A DNA stretch of 64,000 nucleotides from Rhodoblastus sp963727035 (GTDB lineage: Bacteria; Pseudomonadota; Alphaproteobacteria; Rhizobiales; Beijerinckiaceae), in the NCBI GenBank assembly GCA_963727035.1, contig CAVSEY010000008.1, positions 1 through 64,000 of the forward strand, given 5' to 3'. The position numbers and the translations under genes are program-made. Positions within the stretch are counted from its first letter, which is position 1; every line of letters starts with the position of its first letter. The notes under the pieces were generated by a model that saw only the letters and a list, made by a program, of their open reading frames with translations, was not told the DNA's origin and ran no database searches. Positions 62,542-64,000 of the stretch are shown here, in pieces.

Positions 62542-63127
62542 GCGTCGTTGTTTAGGCCTCGTGCGAGCGTTCCACGGGGGAATGGCGCGCGGCTTGGCGC
62601 AGCGCCAGTTCGATTCCCGGTTCAGCCGCGCTCATGAGCCGCAACATCGGCAATGCGCGCATGAAGAGCAAAATAAATATACGATAGATATAAGAGTTGT
62701 CAAAAGCTGAAGGCAAAACCTGAACCTCGTCGTCATTGCGAGCGAAGCGAAGCAATCCATTCCTGCGATGCGGCTGATGGCGCCAGGTGTTATCGATCGC
62801 TTTCTAGCCTTTGCTCCTCGCAATGATCGTTTTTGAAGGTATCCAGCTATGACTTCAGCACGCATCTGTGAGGCGCCCAGCGACCATTTGGCTCCTTAAC
62901 AAACGGCTCTCGCGCGCCAGCGCCAAGCCGCGGATGGGACGGCCGCAGGCGGAGGCGACCGCCGCCGCGGCAAGTATCTTGCCATTCGAAGCGCTCAAAA
63001 ACCTGCTTCGTCTTAATAAATCCCGAATTGGCCGGCAAAGGCGGGGCGCACGAACGGCGTGTGGACGGAGCCCCGCGCCACGTGGTTCCAAACTCCCTCA
63101 CAATGCGGGACATCACGAGGTTACTCG
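62542..63127. other. Intergenic region with repeat and AT-rich patch
   Basis: 586 bases without a recognisable gene. It contains an AT-rich patch (about 62660-62705), the MITE-like repeat (62732-62827) and then GC-rich sequence with open frames on both strands that look like chance. The promoter of the hydrolase gene should be at the right end. Confidence 0.5.
62732..62827. repeat. MITE/REP-like element with terminal inverted repeats
   Basis: It opens GTCATTGCGAGCGAAGCGAAG and closes with CTCGCAATGAT, an inverted copy of the first 11 bases with one mismatch; total about 96 bp. This CATTGCGAGCGAAGC opening is a repeat seen in many bacterial genomes. No coding capacity. Confidence 0.7.
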
Positions 63128-64000
63128 ATGACTTTGCGCGCCGAACTTCTGCGCCTGTCGCTCAAACTGGTCAAAAACGCGCAAGCGGCGCGCAAGGGGC
63201 GCGACGTTCCCATGGCCAAGGTTCGACGCCGACTGGCGCTCTTCGAAATCCATCGCGCCACGGCCGCCGGCGGGAACAAGAAAGACGGTGATCGATGTCG
63301 ATGGCGTCCATGCTGTCGAAATTCTGACGCCCCAGGCGCGCCCCGATCGCTGCGTGCTCTATTTTCACGGCGGCGGCTATGCCTTCGGCAGCGAGCCGCT
63401 GGTCCGCGATTTCAGCTGGCGTCTGGGCGCCGCGACCGGCGCGCGTGTGCTGTATTTCGATTACCGGCTGGCGCCCGAACACCCGTTTCCAGCCGCAGTG
63501 GAAGACGCCAGCACGGTCTATCGCTGGCTGGCTGGCCGCATGAATCCGGAGCAGATTGTCTTTGTCGGCGATTCGTCCGGCGGCGGCCTCGTCCTTGCGA
63601 CGCTTTACAAGATGCGCGACGAAGGTTTCGCGCTGCCGCGGGCGGCGGTTGCGATTTCGCCCTGGACCGATCTCGCGCTCACCGGCCCGTCGCTCCGCAG
63701 CAACGCCAAATCCGATCCGATGATGGACGCGAAGCGATTGCCGGCGCTCGCCCGCAATTATCTCGGCGAGGCCGATCCGCGGCATCCTTATGCGTCACCG
63801 CTTTACGGCGATGGAAGGGGGCTCCCGCCGGTGCTCATCCAGGTCGGAAGCGACGAAATTCTGCGCGACGACGCTGCGCGCATGGCGGAAAAATTGCGCA
63901 TGGCCGGCAATGAAGTCGAATTCGAAGAATGGCCGCGCATGCCGCATGTCTGGCACCATTATGCGCGGATCATCCCGGAGGGACGCCAGGCGATCGAGCG
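63128..64000 (+). CDS. Alpha/beta hydrolase (HSL-type esterase), frameshifted and cut by window end
   Basis: Esterase of the hormone-sensitive-lipase group. The N-terminal helical part is MTLRAELLRLSLKLVKNAQA to about codon 52, then the frame is lost at AAAGACGG (63281-63287). One base on, it continues VIDVDGVHAVEILTP, the oxyanion motif YFHGGGYAFGS, YRLAPEHPFPAA, the nucleophile elbow VGDSSGGG and the Asp region VGSDEILRDDA, with the His in PHVWHHY just before the window ends. Deleting one base joins the halves. The right end is truncated by the window, so the C-terminus is not seen. Confidence 0.82.

Noticed and set aside
62855..63116. Short minus-strand frames upstream of the hydrolase as genes
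   Set aside because: Arg/Pro/Ala-rich composition, no ribosome-binding site and no motif; typical chance frames in GC-rich DNA.

Overview
The window is a high-GC chromosomal segment of an alphaproteobacterium, most likely Hyphomicrobiales (Beijerinckiaceae/Methylocystaceae or Bradyrhizobium-like). Four things point there: a GANTC-type CcrM methyltransferase; an F0 operon ordered I-a-c-b'-b with two b-type subunits; the gene orders rsfS-rlmH-envC-ctpA-yibQ-rppH and mutY-DUF721-dsbA-smc; and a PodJ-like polarity protein. The family assignment is an inference. Most of the sequence is core chromosome.

Layout. 1-179: 42-bp tandem repeats. 180-6794: membrane protein, ETF-ubiquinone oxidoreductase, a divergent uracil-DNA glycosylase, rnhB, ccrM, rsfS and rlmH. 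6888-12987: HWE-type histidine kinase, then the envelope-maintenance cluster envC-ctpA-polysaccharide deacetylase-rppH. 13086-14462: TPR lipoprotein and rpsU. 14958-20441: a tightly overlapping type I secretion operon (ABC transporter with an inactive C39-like domain, HlyD adaptor, large Sel1-repeat protein). 20578-23188: rfbBCA without rfbD. 23265-30377: DsbA-fold isomerase, MerR regulator, PodJ-like protein, murA and a small gene. 30535-33631: tRNA-Thr, then an accessory stretch with a second histidine kinase, a VapBC pair whose toxin has a nonsense codon, and an ArsC-like protein. 33748-40200: ferredoxin-NADP reductase, metallophosphoesterase, MbfA, Nudix and PEP carboxylase. 40284-44734: two HdeA/B-like proteins, the F0 operon and a TMEM175-type channel. 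44737-56313: the smc-dsbA-dciA-mutY neighbourhood, opened up by an insert carrying gcvPA/gcvPB, a monooxygenase-fold protein, a toxin-antitoxin pair, a beta-hydroxyacid dehydrogenase and a decayed second copy of the smc 5' end. 56425-64000: zinc metallopeptidase, broken serine recombinase beside direct repeats, cupin, a B12-binding radical SAM protein, a glycosyltransferase-like gene, a PA0069-type radical SAM protein and a truncated alpha/beta hydrolase.

The main cross-cutting observation is that six genes (ccrM, envC, podJ-like, ypfJ-like, the recombinase, the alpha/beta hydrolase) are interrupted by apparent frameshifts, and every one is a net surplus of one base. Deleting one base restores a family-consistent protein in five of them. 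The simplest reading is a systematic insertion error in the assembly; real lesions cannot be excluded from sequence alone. The parts that look least described are the T1SS-Sel1 operon, a roughly 100-bp repeat family placed between convergent genes, the smc fragment duplication, a 20-bp AT-rich palindrome in front of the uracil-DNA glycosylase, and the B12-radical SAM/cupin pair.
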